Assembly: GCA_029202525.1 (NCBI GenBank)
Contig: CP119325.1
Span: 2,206,001-2,270,000, forward strand
DNA: 64,000 bases
Source: Candidatus Pseudomonas phytovorans
Lineage (GTDB): Bacteria > Pseudomonadota > Gammaproteobacteria > Pseudomonadales > Pseudomonadaceae
Reading direction: 5' to 3'
The notes beneath the pieces are model-generated. The model saw only the letters and a program-made list of their open reading frames with translations, ran no database searches and was not told the origin of the DNA. Below, in pieces: positions 8,801 to 17,137 of this stretch. Position numbers and translations under genes: made by a program. Position 1 is the stretch's first letter. Every line of letters begins with the position of its first letter.

Positions 8801-10991
8801 GGGTGCTGCGTTGCGCCCGGACCTCAACCTTGACCTGCTGCTCAGTTTGCCGGCAAGCCTGTCACGCCACTGGCTGTTCAACCGTCAGGTGTGGCTGGAC
8901 ATGGGCGGCTTCCGCAAGGAGGCAGGCCAGGCATACGAGCTGGAATACATCCTGCGCCTCATCGAGTCTGCCGGTTTCGAGGGGTTAGGGCATATCAGCG
9001 AACCGTTGCTGACCTGTGAAGCCCCGTCGCTGCGCGACTGCCCGGATGAGCGTGGGGTCATTCAGCGCCATCTGCATGCGCGTGGTTTTGCCCAGGCGCG
9101 CGTAGGGTCTCGTCTGCCTGGTCGTTATGATCTCGACTATGGCGCCGCCGGTGACGCACTGGTCAGCATCCTGATCCTGCTCGAAGGCGACAGCACAGAG
9201 CGGGTGCAGCGTTGCATGGAAACCATTCTGGAGAAGACGACCTATCGAAACTACGAGGTGCTGTTGCTGGCACGGGCCAATGCCGGCCCGGCAGTGAGCA
9301 GCTGGCTCGATAACGTTGCCCGGCTTGGCACCGATGCCATTCGTTGCATGCGTTTCCCTGCTGGGATGGCGCCTGTGCAAATGCGCAATCAGGCGGCTGG
9401 GCAGGCTCGTGGTGATTTCTTGCTGTGGCTGGACGAAGGCGCAGCGGTGCTCGATAACGACTGGTTGCAGCAGATGCTCAACCACGGCATGCGTCAGGAA
9501 GTCGGCGTAGTAGGGGCAAAATTGGTGGCGGGGGACGCTACCATCAGCCATGCCGGTTTCGTGCTCGGCCTGAATGGCCCTGTTGGCGAAGCCTTTGCCG
9601 GTCAGCCGATGGACGCGTCCGGTTATCTGCAGCGCCTGCAGGTTGACCAGAACTACGTCGCAGTGAGCGGCAAGTGCCTGCTGGTGAACAAAAGCCTGTT
9701 CCTGGAGGCTGGCGGTTTCGATGAGGCGCCAGAGTTGCAGCGCTGGGCGGATGTTGATCTGTGTCTGCGTCTGCACCGTGGCGGCTACCTGAACGTGTGG
9801 ACGCCGCGTGTTCAATTGCTGCTCAGCGAGGATGCTGAAACGCCGGCCAGCGCCGCGCAGGAAGATGCCTTGTATGACCGCTGGCTGCCTGTACTGGCAC
9901 GTGACCCGCTCCACAACCCGAACTTCTCGCTGTGTTCCAGCAATGGCCTCGGTCTGGCGCCGTCCGGTCTGAGCTGGCGACCGTTGTCGTCCTGGAAACC
10001 GCTGCCGACTATCTTGGCTCATGCGGCGGACAGAGGGGGGTGTGGCAACTACCGGGTCATCCAGCCACTGGATACGCTCAGCCGCGAGGGGCTGGCCGAG
10101 GGGGTGGTAGCGTGGAATTACCTGGCGCCTGCGGAGCTTGAGCGTTACCAGCCCGACAGCATCATCCTGCAGCGCCAGGTTGGCGATGAGCAGCTTGAGC
10201 ACATGCGCCGGATGCACGCATTCTCGCGGGCATTCAAGGTCTACGAGCTGGACGACTACCTGCCCAACCTGCCGCTCAAGAGTGTGCACAGGACGCACAT
10301 GCCCAAGGACATTCTGCGCTCTATTCGTCGCGGTCTGGCCTATGTGGATCGCTTTGTCGTCTCCACGCAGCCGTTGGCCGAGGCCTTCGCGGGCCTGCAT
10401 GGCGATATCCGGGTGGTACACAACACGCTGGATACCCGCTACTGGAAAGACCTGAAGGCCTTGCGCCGGCAATCGCGTAAGCCGCGCGTGGGCTGGGCGG
10501 GTGGGGCGAGCCATACGGGCGACCTGGAAGTGATCGCGGATGTGGTCAAGGAATTGGCCAACGAGGTGGAGTGGGTGTTCTTTGGCATGTGTCCGGACAA
10601 GCTGCGGCCTTATGTTCATGAGTTCCACGAGGGTGTTTCGATTGAGCAATACCCGCGGGTGCTAGCCAGCATGAACCTGGACCTGGCCCTGGCGCCCGTC
10701 GAGCAGAACCTGTTCAACGAGTGCAAGAGCAACCTGCGTTTGCTGGAGTACGGCGCCTGTGGTTTCCCGGTGATCGCCAGCGACCTGCGTTGCTACCAGG
10801 GCTACAGTGATTTGCCGGTCACACTGGTGAAAAACCGTTTCCGTGGCTGGGTGGATGCCATTCGCATGCACATCTCTGATCTGGATGCCACGGCGAAGGC
10901 GGGCGATGCACTGCGCAATGCAGTGTTGAGCGGCTGGATGCTAGAAGGTGACAACCTGAGCAACTGGCGCAAAGCCTGGCTGCCGGATTAA
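5835..10991 (+). CDS. Giant multidomain glycosyltransferase (1718 aa)
   Basis: At least four family-2-like (GT-A) modules and a C-terminal GT-B-like module can be seen. Module 1 begins near residue 288 (LSVVIPAYNYGRYL, with ADD near 376). Module 2 begins near 581 (LTIILTTYNRPELL, with FLDDDD near 664). A more diverged module 3 begins near 866 (AVYGDEG near 974). Module 4 begins near 1108 (VSILILLEG, WLDEG, then DVDLCLRLHRGGY). From about 1390 a GT4-like part ends in ECKSNLRLLEYGACGFPVIASD, with the two acidic residues of that family. The first 280 residues are unassigned. The ATG at 5835 follows AGAGGGG by seven bases; a GTG lies one codon earlier. It probably assembles an oligosaccharide, perhaps on flagellin or O-antigen. 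Confidence 0.9.
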   Translation: MDWASIAGGSCQGTPWRVGIAGVQLGQEQQAFLLSDEQWERLQALFPLGPLQKYGNANGLLFERLGVTDSVARYDSVLLIEAAQTTTAKLELLSGTRSYLLRLERGVDATQAFKQFGRVFLPAAEAFTGQRLVRLNQPLELPVTELNPRPAFSSKASVLGRDDIGLEQAHFALCDLEPESADWLSPQWQSCLLSGTVPVHTATATVPAWFPGDCYIDGSVFGSREDLFAFLDAMQWAEYEALASRLRAFLMQGSARPDERIYPYTVDYWINAVTSAIALDAAEVRGVAPLLSVVIPAYNYGRYLGQAVRSVLNQGVDDIEVLVVDNASTDNTALVMADFLSDRRVRYMRNRRNLGAGNSSQNGFWAAKGKYIILFMADDFMNPGHVQRLLPALESNAQVAVGYSPICWVSEQGDAVPGPRHPGHREADYSGGRNEVADLLIHDSYITPSAAIIRRDAFFEAWRRDVRIRGSGDWQLMVQLAELYPDFAFTTVPGVSYRVHAAQHSHEFYVSSAPLEGHTCILEGVFERGNEGRLKGCEREVAAHLKRRLSLYPQEHDKALGKRVRQLCGRLEALAQDAERTLLTIILTTYNRPELLRDALSSIGHQSFRDFDVVLVNDNGDPVESLLAECDFPVTYIRQGRNGGPAAARNAALRLARGRYVVFLDDDDLYLPDHLEVLAKALAAHPDSVVYTDAVFIQESITADKRTEVSREQRYPHEAYSRERLLVNNYIPINTFACPRGLALAVGDFDESLAGLEDWDFLMRLSARSAFHHIQCETVQVRMRRDDSAPARRSEQALKDYPALYQELYARHSDVGSEEVKRGRQQMLDHLAGKPQALTLQTWLAERVPDAMQSSLIEQRLLAHQGGPVIGIIVVDTDGHADGLKATLQSLGSDHCLYSTLKIVALTPGQAPATSAQDKLHFMRLTDASLSDQLNQAVQAGEFDWFMLVEAGSEFTASGLLIAALDLLAAPGCRAVYGDEGLQSAGSEMGAALRPDLNLDLLLSLPASLSRHWLFNRQVWLDMGGFRKEAGQAYELEYILRLIESAGFEGLGHISEPLLTCEAPSLRDCPDERGVIQRHLHARGFAQARVGSRLPGRYDLDYGAAGDALVSILILLEGDSTERVQRCMETILEKTTYRNYEVLLLARANAGPAVSSWLDNVARLGTDAIRCMRFPAGMAPVQMRNQAAGQARGDFLLWLDEGAAVLDNDWLQQMLNHGMRQEVGVVGAKLVAGDATISHAGFVLGLNGPVGEAFAGQPMDASGYLQRLQVDQNYVAVSGKCLLVNKSLFLEAGGFDEAPELQRWADVDLCLRLHRGGYLNVWTPRVQLLLSEDAETPASAAQEDALYDRWLPVLARDPLHNPNFSLCSSNGLGLAPSGLSWRPLSSWKPLPTILAHAADRGGCGNYRVIQPLDTLSREGLAEGVVAWNYLAPAELERYQPDSIILQRQVGDEQLEHMRRMHAFSRAFKVYELDDYLPNLPLKSVHRTHMPKDILRSIRRGLAYVDRFVVSTQPLAEAFAGLHGDIRVVHNTLDTRYWKDLKALRRQSRKPRVGWAGGASHTGDLEVIADVVKELANEVEWVFFGMCPDKLRPYVHEFHEGVSIEQYPRVLASMNLDLALAPVEQNLFNECKSNLRLLEYGACGFPVIASDLRCYQGYSDLPVTLVKNRFRGWVDAIRMHISDLDATAKAGDALRNAVLSGWMLEGDNLSNWRKAWLPD

Positions 10992-11001
10992 GCCTGGTTG
11001 T

Positions 11002-11031
11002 GCCTCCCTCGCCCTCCTGGGTGAGGGAGGC
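11002..11031 (+). terminator. Hairpin ending the glycan cluster
   Basis: GCCTCCCTC (11002-11010) pairs with GAGGGAGGC (11023-11031) across a 12-base loop, directly after the glycosyltransferase stop. No T-run follows, so it may be a weak or Rho-assisted terminator. It separates the glycan operon from the fleS promoter. Confidence 0.6.
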
Positions 11032-11051
11032 TCGTTCCAAACCCCCATCTC

Positions 11052-11067
11052 CGGCACGGCTATTGCT
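11052..11067 (+). promoter_or_regulatory. Sigma-54 promoter of fleSR
   Basis: CGGCAC-N5-TTGCT gives GG at 11053-11054 and GC at 11065-11066 with exactly ten bases between, the -24/-12 signature of RpoN promoters. Transcription should start near 11078, about 43 bases before fleS. FleQ-dependent RpoN control of fleSR is established in P. aeruginosa. Confidence 0.85.
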
Positions 11068-11120
11068 ACACCGCTGGCAACACACCGTTTTTATGACGGT
11101 CAGCCACGCGAGAGAGCACG

Positions 11121-12338
11121 ATGCCCCAGGCCGCCCACGTAACCCTAGCCTCCGATCATCAGGGGCAGACCCCGGTCGAGCAGGACAGCCACCAGGGTAT
11201 CGAGCAAGCCTTCGCCCTGTTCAATCAGGTCTCCAGCCAGCTGAGCCAGTCCTACAGCCTGCTCGAAGCCCGGGTCAGTGAGCTCAAGGGCGAGCTGGCG
11301 GTGGTCAGTGCCCAGCGCATCGAAGAATTGAGCGAAAAGGAACGGTTGGCCAATCGCCTGCAGAATCTGCTGGACCTGCTACCCGGTGGGGTAATCGTGA
11401 TCGATGGTCAAGGCCTGGTGCGCGAAGCCAACCCGGCCGCCTGCGAGCTGTTGGGTGAACCACTGATCGGCGAATTGTGGCGCCAGGTGATCGCCCGCAG
11501 TTTTGCCCCGCGCAAGGACGATGGCCATGAAATCTCGCTGCGCGACGGCCGCCGTCTGTCCATCGCCACCCGCTCGCTGGATGCCGAACCTGGCCAACTG
11601 GTGTTGCTCAACGACCTGACTGAAACACGCCGCCTGCAAGACCAGTTGGCCCGCCACGAGCGGCTGTTGTCGCTGGGGCGCATGGTCGCCTCGCTGGCCC
11701 ATCAGATCCGCACGCCGCTGTCGGCCGCCATGCTCTACGCCAGCCACCTGGCCGATAGCGAGCAAGCGCTAAGCGCGGAAACCCGCCAGCGCTTCGCCGG
11801 TACCTTGAAGGAACGCCTGCACGAACTGGAACACCAGGTGCGTGACATGCTGGTGTTCGCCCGTGGCGAGCTGCCGTTGGGTGACCGGGTTACCCCGAAG
11901 GCCTTGTTCCAGGCCTTGCAGCAAGCAGCCCAGGTGCATGTGCAAGGGCATACCGTACGCTGGCAGTGCGACAGCCACCTGGGTGAGCTGCTGTGCAACC
12001 GCGACACCTTGGTCGGCGCCTTGCTCAACCTGATCGAGAATGCCCTGCAGGCCAGCGACGGCCCGGCGCGGCTGAAGGTGCACCTGTTCCGCCGCGAGCG
12101 CACCCTGCACTTGTGCGTAAGCGATGCTGGCAGTGGCATCGGCGCAGATTTGCTCGGTCGCCTGGGTGAGCCATTTCTCACCACCAAGGCGACCGGGACC
12201 GGCCTGGGCCTGGCGGTGGTCCAGGCTGTGGTGCGTGCGCACCAGGGTGCAGTCAGCCTGCGCTCGAAAGTGGGCCGTGGCACCTGCGTGCGGGTAGAGC
12301 TGCCGTTGATCGATGGGCAATTGGCGGAGGGGGTGTAA
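11121..12338 (+). CDS. fleS: Flagellar two-component sensor kinase FleS (405 aa)
   Basis: FleS is a cytoplasmic histidine kinase that phosphorylates FleR to turn on mid-class flagellar genes. A coiled-coil N-terminus (about 25-80) leads into a PAS domain (about 85-175). The phospho-acceptor H194 lies in ASLAHQIRTPL, and the ATPase domain has NLIENALQAS, DAGSGIG and TGLGLAVVQ. No membrane segment is seen. The ATG at 11121 follows GAGAGAG. It overlaps fleR by TAATG. Unusually, fleQ is not the upstream neighbour. Confidence 0.95.
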   Translation: MPQAAHVTLASDHQGQTPVEQDSHQGIEQAFALFNQVSSQLSQSYSLLEARVSELKGELAVVSAQRIEELSEKERLANRLQNLLDLLPGGVIVIDGQGLVREANPAACELLGEPLIGELWRQVIARSFAPRKDDGHEISLRDGRRLSIATRSLDAEPGQLVLLNDLTETRRLQDQLARHERLLSLGRMVASLAHQIRTPLSAAMLYASHLADSEQALSAETRQRFAGTLKERLHELEHQVRDMLVFARGELPLGDRVTPKALFQALQQAAQVHVQGHTVRWQCDSHLGELLCNRDTLVGALLNLIENALQASDGPARLKVHLFRRERTLHLCVSDAGSGIGADLLGRLGEPFLTTKATGTGLGLAVVQAVVRAHQGAVSLRSKVGRGTCVRVELPLIDGQLAEGV

Positions 12339-13693
12339 TGGCAATCAAGGTGCTGCTGGTCGAGGACGACCGCGTATTGCGCCAGGCGCTGGGCGATACC
12401 CTGGAAATCGGCGGTTTTGCCTACCAGGCTGTGGGCAGTGCCGAAGAGGCGCTAGAGGCGGTGCTGGATGAGGCCTTCAGCCTGGTGGTCAGCGATGTGA
12501 ACATGCCCGGCATGGACGGGCACCAGTTGTTGAGCCAGCTGCGTCGCCAGCAGCCCCAGCTGCCGGTGCTGTTGATGACCGCGCACGCCGCGGTCGAGCG
12601 TGCGGTCGAGGCCATGCGCCAGGGCGCCGCCGATTACCTGGTCAAGCCGTTCGAGCCCAAGGCCTTGCTCAGCCTGGTTGAGCGGCATGCTGCCGGGCGG
12701 ATGAGTAGCGAAGACGGCCCGGTGGCTTGCGAGCCGGCCAGCCGCCAGTTGCTGGAGCTGGCCGCCCGGGTGGCGCGCAGTGACTCGACCGTGCTGATTT
12801 CCGGCGAATCCGGTACCGGCAAGGAAGTGCTGGCGCGTTACATTCACCAGCAGTCGCCGCGCGCAGCACAGCCATTCGTGGCAATCAACTGCGCGGCCAT
12901 CCCTGACAACATGCTGGAGGCCACCCTGTTCGGCCATGAAAAGGGTGCCTTCACCGGTGCCATCGCCGCCCAGGCCGGCAAGTTCGAGCAGGCCGAAGGG
13001 GGCACCTTGTTGCTCGACGAAATCTCGGAGATGCCAATGGCCTTGCAGGCCAAGCTGCTGCGCGTGCTGCAGGAGCGCGAAGTGGAGCGGGTGGGTGGGC
13101 GCAAGCCGATCAGCCTGGACATCCGCGTGCTGGCCACCACCAACCGTGACCTGGCCGGTGAAGTGGCTGCCGGGCGCTTCCGGGAAGACCTGTTCTACCG
13201 CCTGTCGGTGTTCCCGCTGGCCTGGTGCCCACTGCGCGAGCGCCCGGGTGACATCCTGCAACTGGCCGAGCGCCTGCTGGCGCGCCACGCCGCCAAAATG
13301 AAGCATGCCCCGGTGCACCTGTCGCCGCAGGCGCGGGCTTGCCTGCAGGCCTATGCCTGGCCGGGCAATGTGCGAGAACTCGACAACGCGCTTCAGCGGG
13401 CGCTGATCCTGCAGCAGGGTGGGGTGATCGAGGCGGCGGATTTCTGTCTGGCAGGCGCCATTCCATTGTCAGCTGGCACCGTGCCATCACTCGAAGTGTC
13501 GGCCGAGGCCAGCGGGTTGGGCGATGATATGCGCCGGCATGAGTACCAGATGATCATCGACACCCTGCGCGCCGAGCGCGGCCGGCGCAAAGAGGCGGCC
13601 GAACGCCTCGGCATCAGCCCACGCACCTTGCGTTACAAACTGGCGCAGATGCGTGATGCCGGGTTTGACGTCGAGGCCAGCCTGTTCGGCTGA
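12338..13693 (+). CDS. fleR: Sigma-54-dependent response regulator FleR (451 aa)
   Basis: FleR activates RpoN promoters of basal body and hook genes when phosphorylated by FleS. The receiver domain has D53 in VVSDVNMPGMDG. The AAA+ domain has Walker A GESGTGKE and the sigma-54 contact loop GAFTGA, and a Fis-type helix-turn-helix lies at the C-terminus (AERLGISPRTLRYKL). The start is fused to the fleS stop (TAATG), implying coupled translation. The length is normal for the family. Confidence 0.96.
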   Translation: MAIKVLLVEDDRVLRQALGDTLEIGGFAYQAVGSAEEALEAVLDEAFSLVVSDVNMPGMDGHQLLSQLRRQQPQLPVLLMTAHAAVERAVEAMRQGAADYLVKPFEPKALLSLVERHAAGRMSSEDGPVACEPASRQLLELAARVARSDSTVLISGESGTGKEVLARYIHQQSPRAAQPFVAINCAAIPDNMLEATLFGHEKGAFTGAIAAQAGKFEQAEGGTLLLDEISEMPMALQAKLLRVLQEREVERVGGRKPISLDIRVLATTNRDLAGEVAAGRFREDLFYRLSVFPLAWCPLRERPGDILQLAERLLARHAAKMKHAPVHLSPQARACLQAYAWPGNVRELDNALQRALILQQGGVIEAADFCLAGAIPLSAGTVPSLEVSAEASGLGDDMRRHEYQMIIDTLRAERGRRKEAAERLGISPRTLRYKLAQMRDAGFDVEASLFG

Positions 13694-13701
13694 GGTTGGA
13701 A

Positions 13702-13820
13702 GGGGCTGCTGCGCAGCCCATCGCCGGCAAGCCAGCTCCCACAGGGACCGCATCAGCTTGAAGCTTGCACTTTACCTGTGGGAGCCCGGCTTGCCGGCGA
13801 TGGGCCGCAAAGCGGCCCCC
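13702..13820. repeat. Inverted REP pair between fleR and fliE
   Basis: The left arm at 13702-13746 and the right arm at 13775-13820 are imperfect reverse complements sharing the CCGGC..GCTCCCACAGG core typical of P. putida REP elements. A smaller hairpin (GCTTGAAGC) lies between them. They probably end fleSR transcription and isolate the fliE promoter. Confidence 0.85.
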
Positions 13821-13846
13821 AATTGGCTGGCGATCACGATACAGGC

Positions 13847-13862
13847 TGGCACCTTTGTTGCT
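13847..13862 (+). promoter_or_regulatory. Sigma-54 promoter of fliEFGHIJ
   Basis: TGGCAC-N5-TTGCT has GG at 13848-13849 and GC at 13860-13861, a near-consensus RpoN site. The expected start of transcription near 13873 leaves a 51-base leader to fliE. FleR is the expected activator from the P. aeruginosa hierarchy. Confidence 0.9.
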
Positions 13863-13923
13863 TTACGTAGGCTATTCGCCGCATGAGTGTCAAAAAAATG
13901 CGGCCGCAGGAGAGAGAAGGTTC

Positions 13924-14256
13924 ATGAGCCAAGGTGTTGAATTCAATCGTCTGATGTTGGACATGCGGGCCATGCAGGCCGATGCCATGTCGCTGCCCAA
14001 GGTAACCGCAGCCCCCGAGCTGGCGCCGGGGCAGAGTACTTTTGCCGACATGCTTGGCCAGGCCATCGGCAAGGTGCATGAGACGCAGCAGGCATCGACC
14101 CAGCTGGCCAATGCCTTCGAGATCGGCAAAAGTGGCGTCGACCTGACCGACGTGATGATCGCTTCGCAAAAGGCCAGCGTGTCGATGCAGGCCATGACCC
14201 AGGTACGCAACAAGCTGGTCCAGGCGTACCAGGACATCATGCAGATGCCGGTTTGA
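13924..14256 (+). CDS. fliE: Flagellar hook-basal body protein FliE (110 aa)
   Basis: FliE joins the MS ring to the proximal rod and is the first rod protein exported. The product is 110 residues, normal for FliE, and ends in the conserved helix with SQKASVSMQAMTQVRNKLVQAYQDI. The ATG at 13924 is preceded by AGGAGAGAGAAGG; the longer open frame upstream runs through the promoter and is not coding. It is the first gene of the fliEFGHIJ operon. Confidence 0.96.
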   Translation: MSQGVEFNRLMLDMRAMQADAMSLPKVTAAPELAPGQSTFADMLGQAIGKVHETQQASTQLANAFEIGKSGVDLTDVMIASQKASVSMQAMTQVRNKLVQAYQDIMQMPV

Positions 14257-14271
14257 GGACGGACGTAAACC

Positions 14272-16050
14272 ATGGCTGAAGCAGTCGTCGACAACGCCCC
14301 CGCCAAGACTGGCTCGGCAGCGGCCAAACGCCCGCTGCCAGGTATGTCGTTCCTGGAAAACATCTCGCAGATGCCAATGCTGCGCCAGGTCGGCCTCATG
14401 GTCGGCCTGGCGGCCAGCGTGGCCATCGGCTTTGCCGTGGTGCTGTGGTCGCAACAACCCGATTACCGTCCGCTGTACGGCAGCCTGTCGGGCATGGACA
14501 CCAAGCAGGTCATGGATACCCTGGCTGCTGCCGACATCCCGTACAACGTTGAGCCCAACTCCGGTGCTCTGCTGGTCAAGGCCGACGACCTCTCCCGTGC
14601 GCGCCTGAAACTGGCAGCCGCCGGCGTGGCGCCCAGCGATGGCAATGTCGGCTTCGAACTGCTCGACAAGGAGCAGGGCCTGGGTACCAGCCAGTTCATG
14701 GAGGCCACTCGCTACCGCCGCAGCCTGGAAGGTGAGCTGGCGCGGACTGTTTCCAGCCTGAACAACGTCAAGGCCGCGCGCGTGCACCTGGCCATCCCGA
14801 AAAGCTCGGTATTTGTGCGTGATGACCGCAAGCCCAGTGCCTCGGTGCTGGTCGAGTTGTATCCGGGCCGTGCGTTGGATGCCGGTCAGGTGCAGGCGAT
14901 CGTCAACCTGGTGGCGACCAGTGTGCCGGAACTGGACAAATCGCAGGTCACCGTGGTCGACCAGAAAGGTAACCTGCTGTCCGAGCAGTTGCAGGACTCT
15001 GCCCTGACCGAGGCCGGCAAGCAGTACGATTACAGCCGCCGCATGGAAAGCATGCTCACCCAGCGCGTGCGCAACATCTTGCAGCCCGTACTGGGCAATG
15101 ACCGGTACAAGGCCGAAGTGTCTGCCGACCTGGACTTCAGTGCCGTCGAGTCGACCGCCGAGCAGTTCAACCCCGACCAGCCAGCGCTGCGCAGCGAACA
15201 GTCGGTTGACGAACAGCGCGCCAGCAGCCAAGGCCCGCAAGGCGTGCCTGGCGCGCTGAGCAACCAGCCGCCGGGCGCTGCCTCGGCACCGCAAACCACC
15301 GGTGGCGCGGCCACCCCGGCCGCAGCCATTCAGCCTGGCCAACCATTGGTGGATGCCAACGGGCAGCAGGTCATGGACCCGGCCACCGGCCAGCCAATGC
15401 TTGCGCCGTATCCGTCGGACAAGCGCCAGCAAAGCACCAAGAACTTCGAGCTGGACCGCTCCATCAGCCACACCCGCCAGCAGCAAGGGCGCATGACCCG
15501 CCTGTCGGTGGCGGTGGTGGTGGACGACCAGGTCAAGGTCGACCCGGCCACCGGCAACACCAGCCGCGCGCCGTGGGCTGCCGAGGACCTGGCGCGCTTC
15601 ACGCGCCTGGTCCAGGACGCCGTCGGCTTCGACGCCAGCCGTGGTGACAGCGTGACGGTGATCAACGTGCCATTTGCCGCCGACCGTGGTGAAGAAATCG
15701 CCGATATCGCCTTCTACCAGCAACCGTGGTTCTGGGACATCGTCAAGCAAGTGCTGGGCGTGGTGTTCATTCTGGTGCTGGTGTTCGGCGTGCTGCGGCC
15801 GGTGCTCAACAATATTACAGGGGGCGGCAAGCAGGCTGCTTCGGATAGCGACATGGAGCTGGGCGGCATGGTGGGGTTGGATGGCGAATTGGCCAACGAC
15901 CGCGTCAGCCTGGGTGGCCCGACAAGCATTCTGCTGCCTAGCCCAAGCGAGGGTTACGAGGCACAGCTCAACGCAATCAAAGGCCTGGTGGCCGAAGACC
16001 CGGGCCGCGTAGCCCAGGTCGTCAAAGACTGGATCAACGCCGATGAGTGA
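14272..16050 (+). CDS. fliF: Flagellar MS-ring protein FliF (592 aa)
   Basis: FliF forms the membrane MS ring on which switch and export apparatus assemble. Two membrane segments are visible (about 40-60, VGLAASVAIGFAVVLW, and about 485-505, VLGVVFILVLVFGVL), enclosing the periplasmic ring-building domains. A low-complexity Pro/Ala/Gln stretch lies at about 320-385. The acidic C-terminal tail (EDPGRVAQVVKDWINADE) is the FliG-binding helix. It overlaps fliG by eight bases. Confidence 0.97.
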   Translation: MAEAVVDNAPAKTGSAAAKRPLPGMSFLENISQMPMLRQVGLMVGLAASVAIGFAVVLWSQQPDYRPLYGSLSGMDTKQVMDTLAAADIPYNVEPNSGALLVKADDLSRARLKLAAAGVAPSDGNVGFELLDKEQGLGTSQFMEATRYRRSLEGELARTVSSLNNVKAARVHLAIPKSSVFVRDDRKPSASVLVELYPGRALDAGQVQAIVNLVATSVPELDKSQVTVVDQKGNLLSEQLQDSALTEAGKQYDYSRRMESMLTQRVRNILQPVLGNDRYKAEVSADLDFSAVESTAEQFNPDQPALRSEQSVDEQRASSQGPQGVPGALSNQPPGAASAPQTTGGAATPAAAIQPGQPLVDANGQQVMDPATGQPMLAPYPSDKRQQSTKNFELDRSISHTRQQQGRMTRLSVAVVVDDQVKVDPATGNTSRAPWAAEDLARFTRLVQDAVGFDASRGDSVTVINVPFAADRGEEIADIAFYQQPWFWDIVKQVLGVVFILVLVFGVLRPVLNNITGGGKQAASDSDMELGGMVGLDGELANDRVSLGGPTSILLPSPSEGYEAQLNAIKGLVAEDPGRVAQVVKDWINADE

Positions 16051-17062
16051 TAACCGAGCCGTTACCGCCAAGCTGAGCCGTGTCGACAAGGCGGCAATCC
16101 TGCTGCTGTCGCTGGGCGAGACCGATGCGGCCCAGGTGCTGCGGCACATGGGCCCCAAGGAAGTGCAGCGGGTGGGCGTGGCCATGGCGCAGATGGGCAA
16201 TGTGCACCGTGACCAGGTCGAACAGGTCATGAGCGAGTTCGTCGATATCGTCGGCGATCAGACCAGCCTGGGCGTGGGTTCCGATGCCTACATCCGCAAA
16301 ATGCTCAACCAGGCGCTGGGCGAGGACAAGGCCAATGGCCTGGTCGACCGCATCCTGCTCGGTGGCAACACCAGCGGCCTGGACAGCCTCAAGTGGATGG
16401 AGCCGCGCGCGGTAGCCGACGTGATCCGCTACGAGCACCCGCAGATCCAGGCCATCGTGGTCGCCTACCTCGACCCGGACCAGGCCGGTGAAGTGTTGAG
16501 CAACTTCGACCACAAGGTGCGCCTGGACATCGTCTTGCGCGTGTCGTCGCTGAACACCGTGCAGCCGGCAGCGCTGAAGGAATTGAACCAGATCCTCGAG
16601 AAGCAGTTCTCGGGCAACTCCAATGCCGCGCGTACCACCTTGGGTGGTATCAAGCGCGCTGCCGACATCATGAACTTCCTCGACAGCTCCGTGGAAGGTG
16701 CGCTGATGGATGCGATCCGCGAAGTCGACAGCGACCTGTCGGAGCAGATCGAAGACCTGATGTTCGTCTTCAACAACCTGGCCGATGTCGACGACCGTGG
16801 TATCCAGGCGCTGCTGCGCGAAGTGTCGTCCGACGTGCTGGTGGTGTCGCTCAAGGGCGCCGACGAGCGGGTCAAGGACAAGATTTTCAAGAACATGTCC
16901 AAACGAGCCTCGGAGCTGCTGCGCGACGACCTGGAGGCCAAAGGGCCGGTGCGGGTCAGCGACGTGGAAACGGCGCAGAAGGAAATCCTCACCATCGCCC
17001 GCCGCATGGCCGAGGCCGGCGAGATCGTGCTCGGCGGCAAGGGTGCCGAGGAAATGATTTAA
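16043..17062 (+). CDS. fliG: Flagellar motor switch protein FliG (339 aa)
   Basis: FliG is the torque-transmitting ring of the C ring; it binds FliF, FliM and the stators. The N-terminal domain (SRVDKAAILLLSLGE), the middle EHPQ motif (RYEHPQIQAIV) and the charged C-terminal torque helix (RGIQALLREV, with SLKGADERVKDKIFKNMS) are present. The length is normal. It begins inside the end of fliF, indicating coupled synthesis. Confidence 0.97.
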   Translation: MSDNRAVTAKLSRVDKAAILLLSLGETDAAQVLRHMGPKEVQRVGVAMAQMGNVHRDQVEQVMSEFVDIVGDQTSLGVGSDAYIRKMLNQALGEDKANGLVDRILLGGNTSGLDSLKWMEPRAVADVIRYEHPQIQAIVVAYLDPDQAGEVLSNFDHKVRLDIVLRVSSLNTVQPAALKELNQILEKQFSGNSNAARTTLGGIKRAADIMNFLDSSVEGALMDAIREVDSDLSEQIEDLMFVFNNLADVDDRGIQALLREVSSDVLVVSLKGADERVKDKIFKNMSKRASELLRDDLEAKGPVRVSDVETAQKEILTIARRMAEAGEIVLGGKGAEEMI

Positions 17063-17137
17063 GATCTTCGCGCTCTACAGGCCGACGCTCTCCCTTGTGG
17101 GGCCGTGTCGGCTGAGCATGGTTTGAGAGCACACAGC

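Noticed and set aside
13765..13923. N-terminal extension of the fliE frame
   Set aside because: It runs through the REP pair and the sigma-54 promoter; the ATG at 13924 has a ribosome site and gives normal FliE length.
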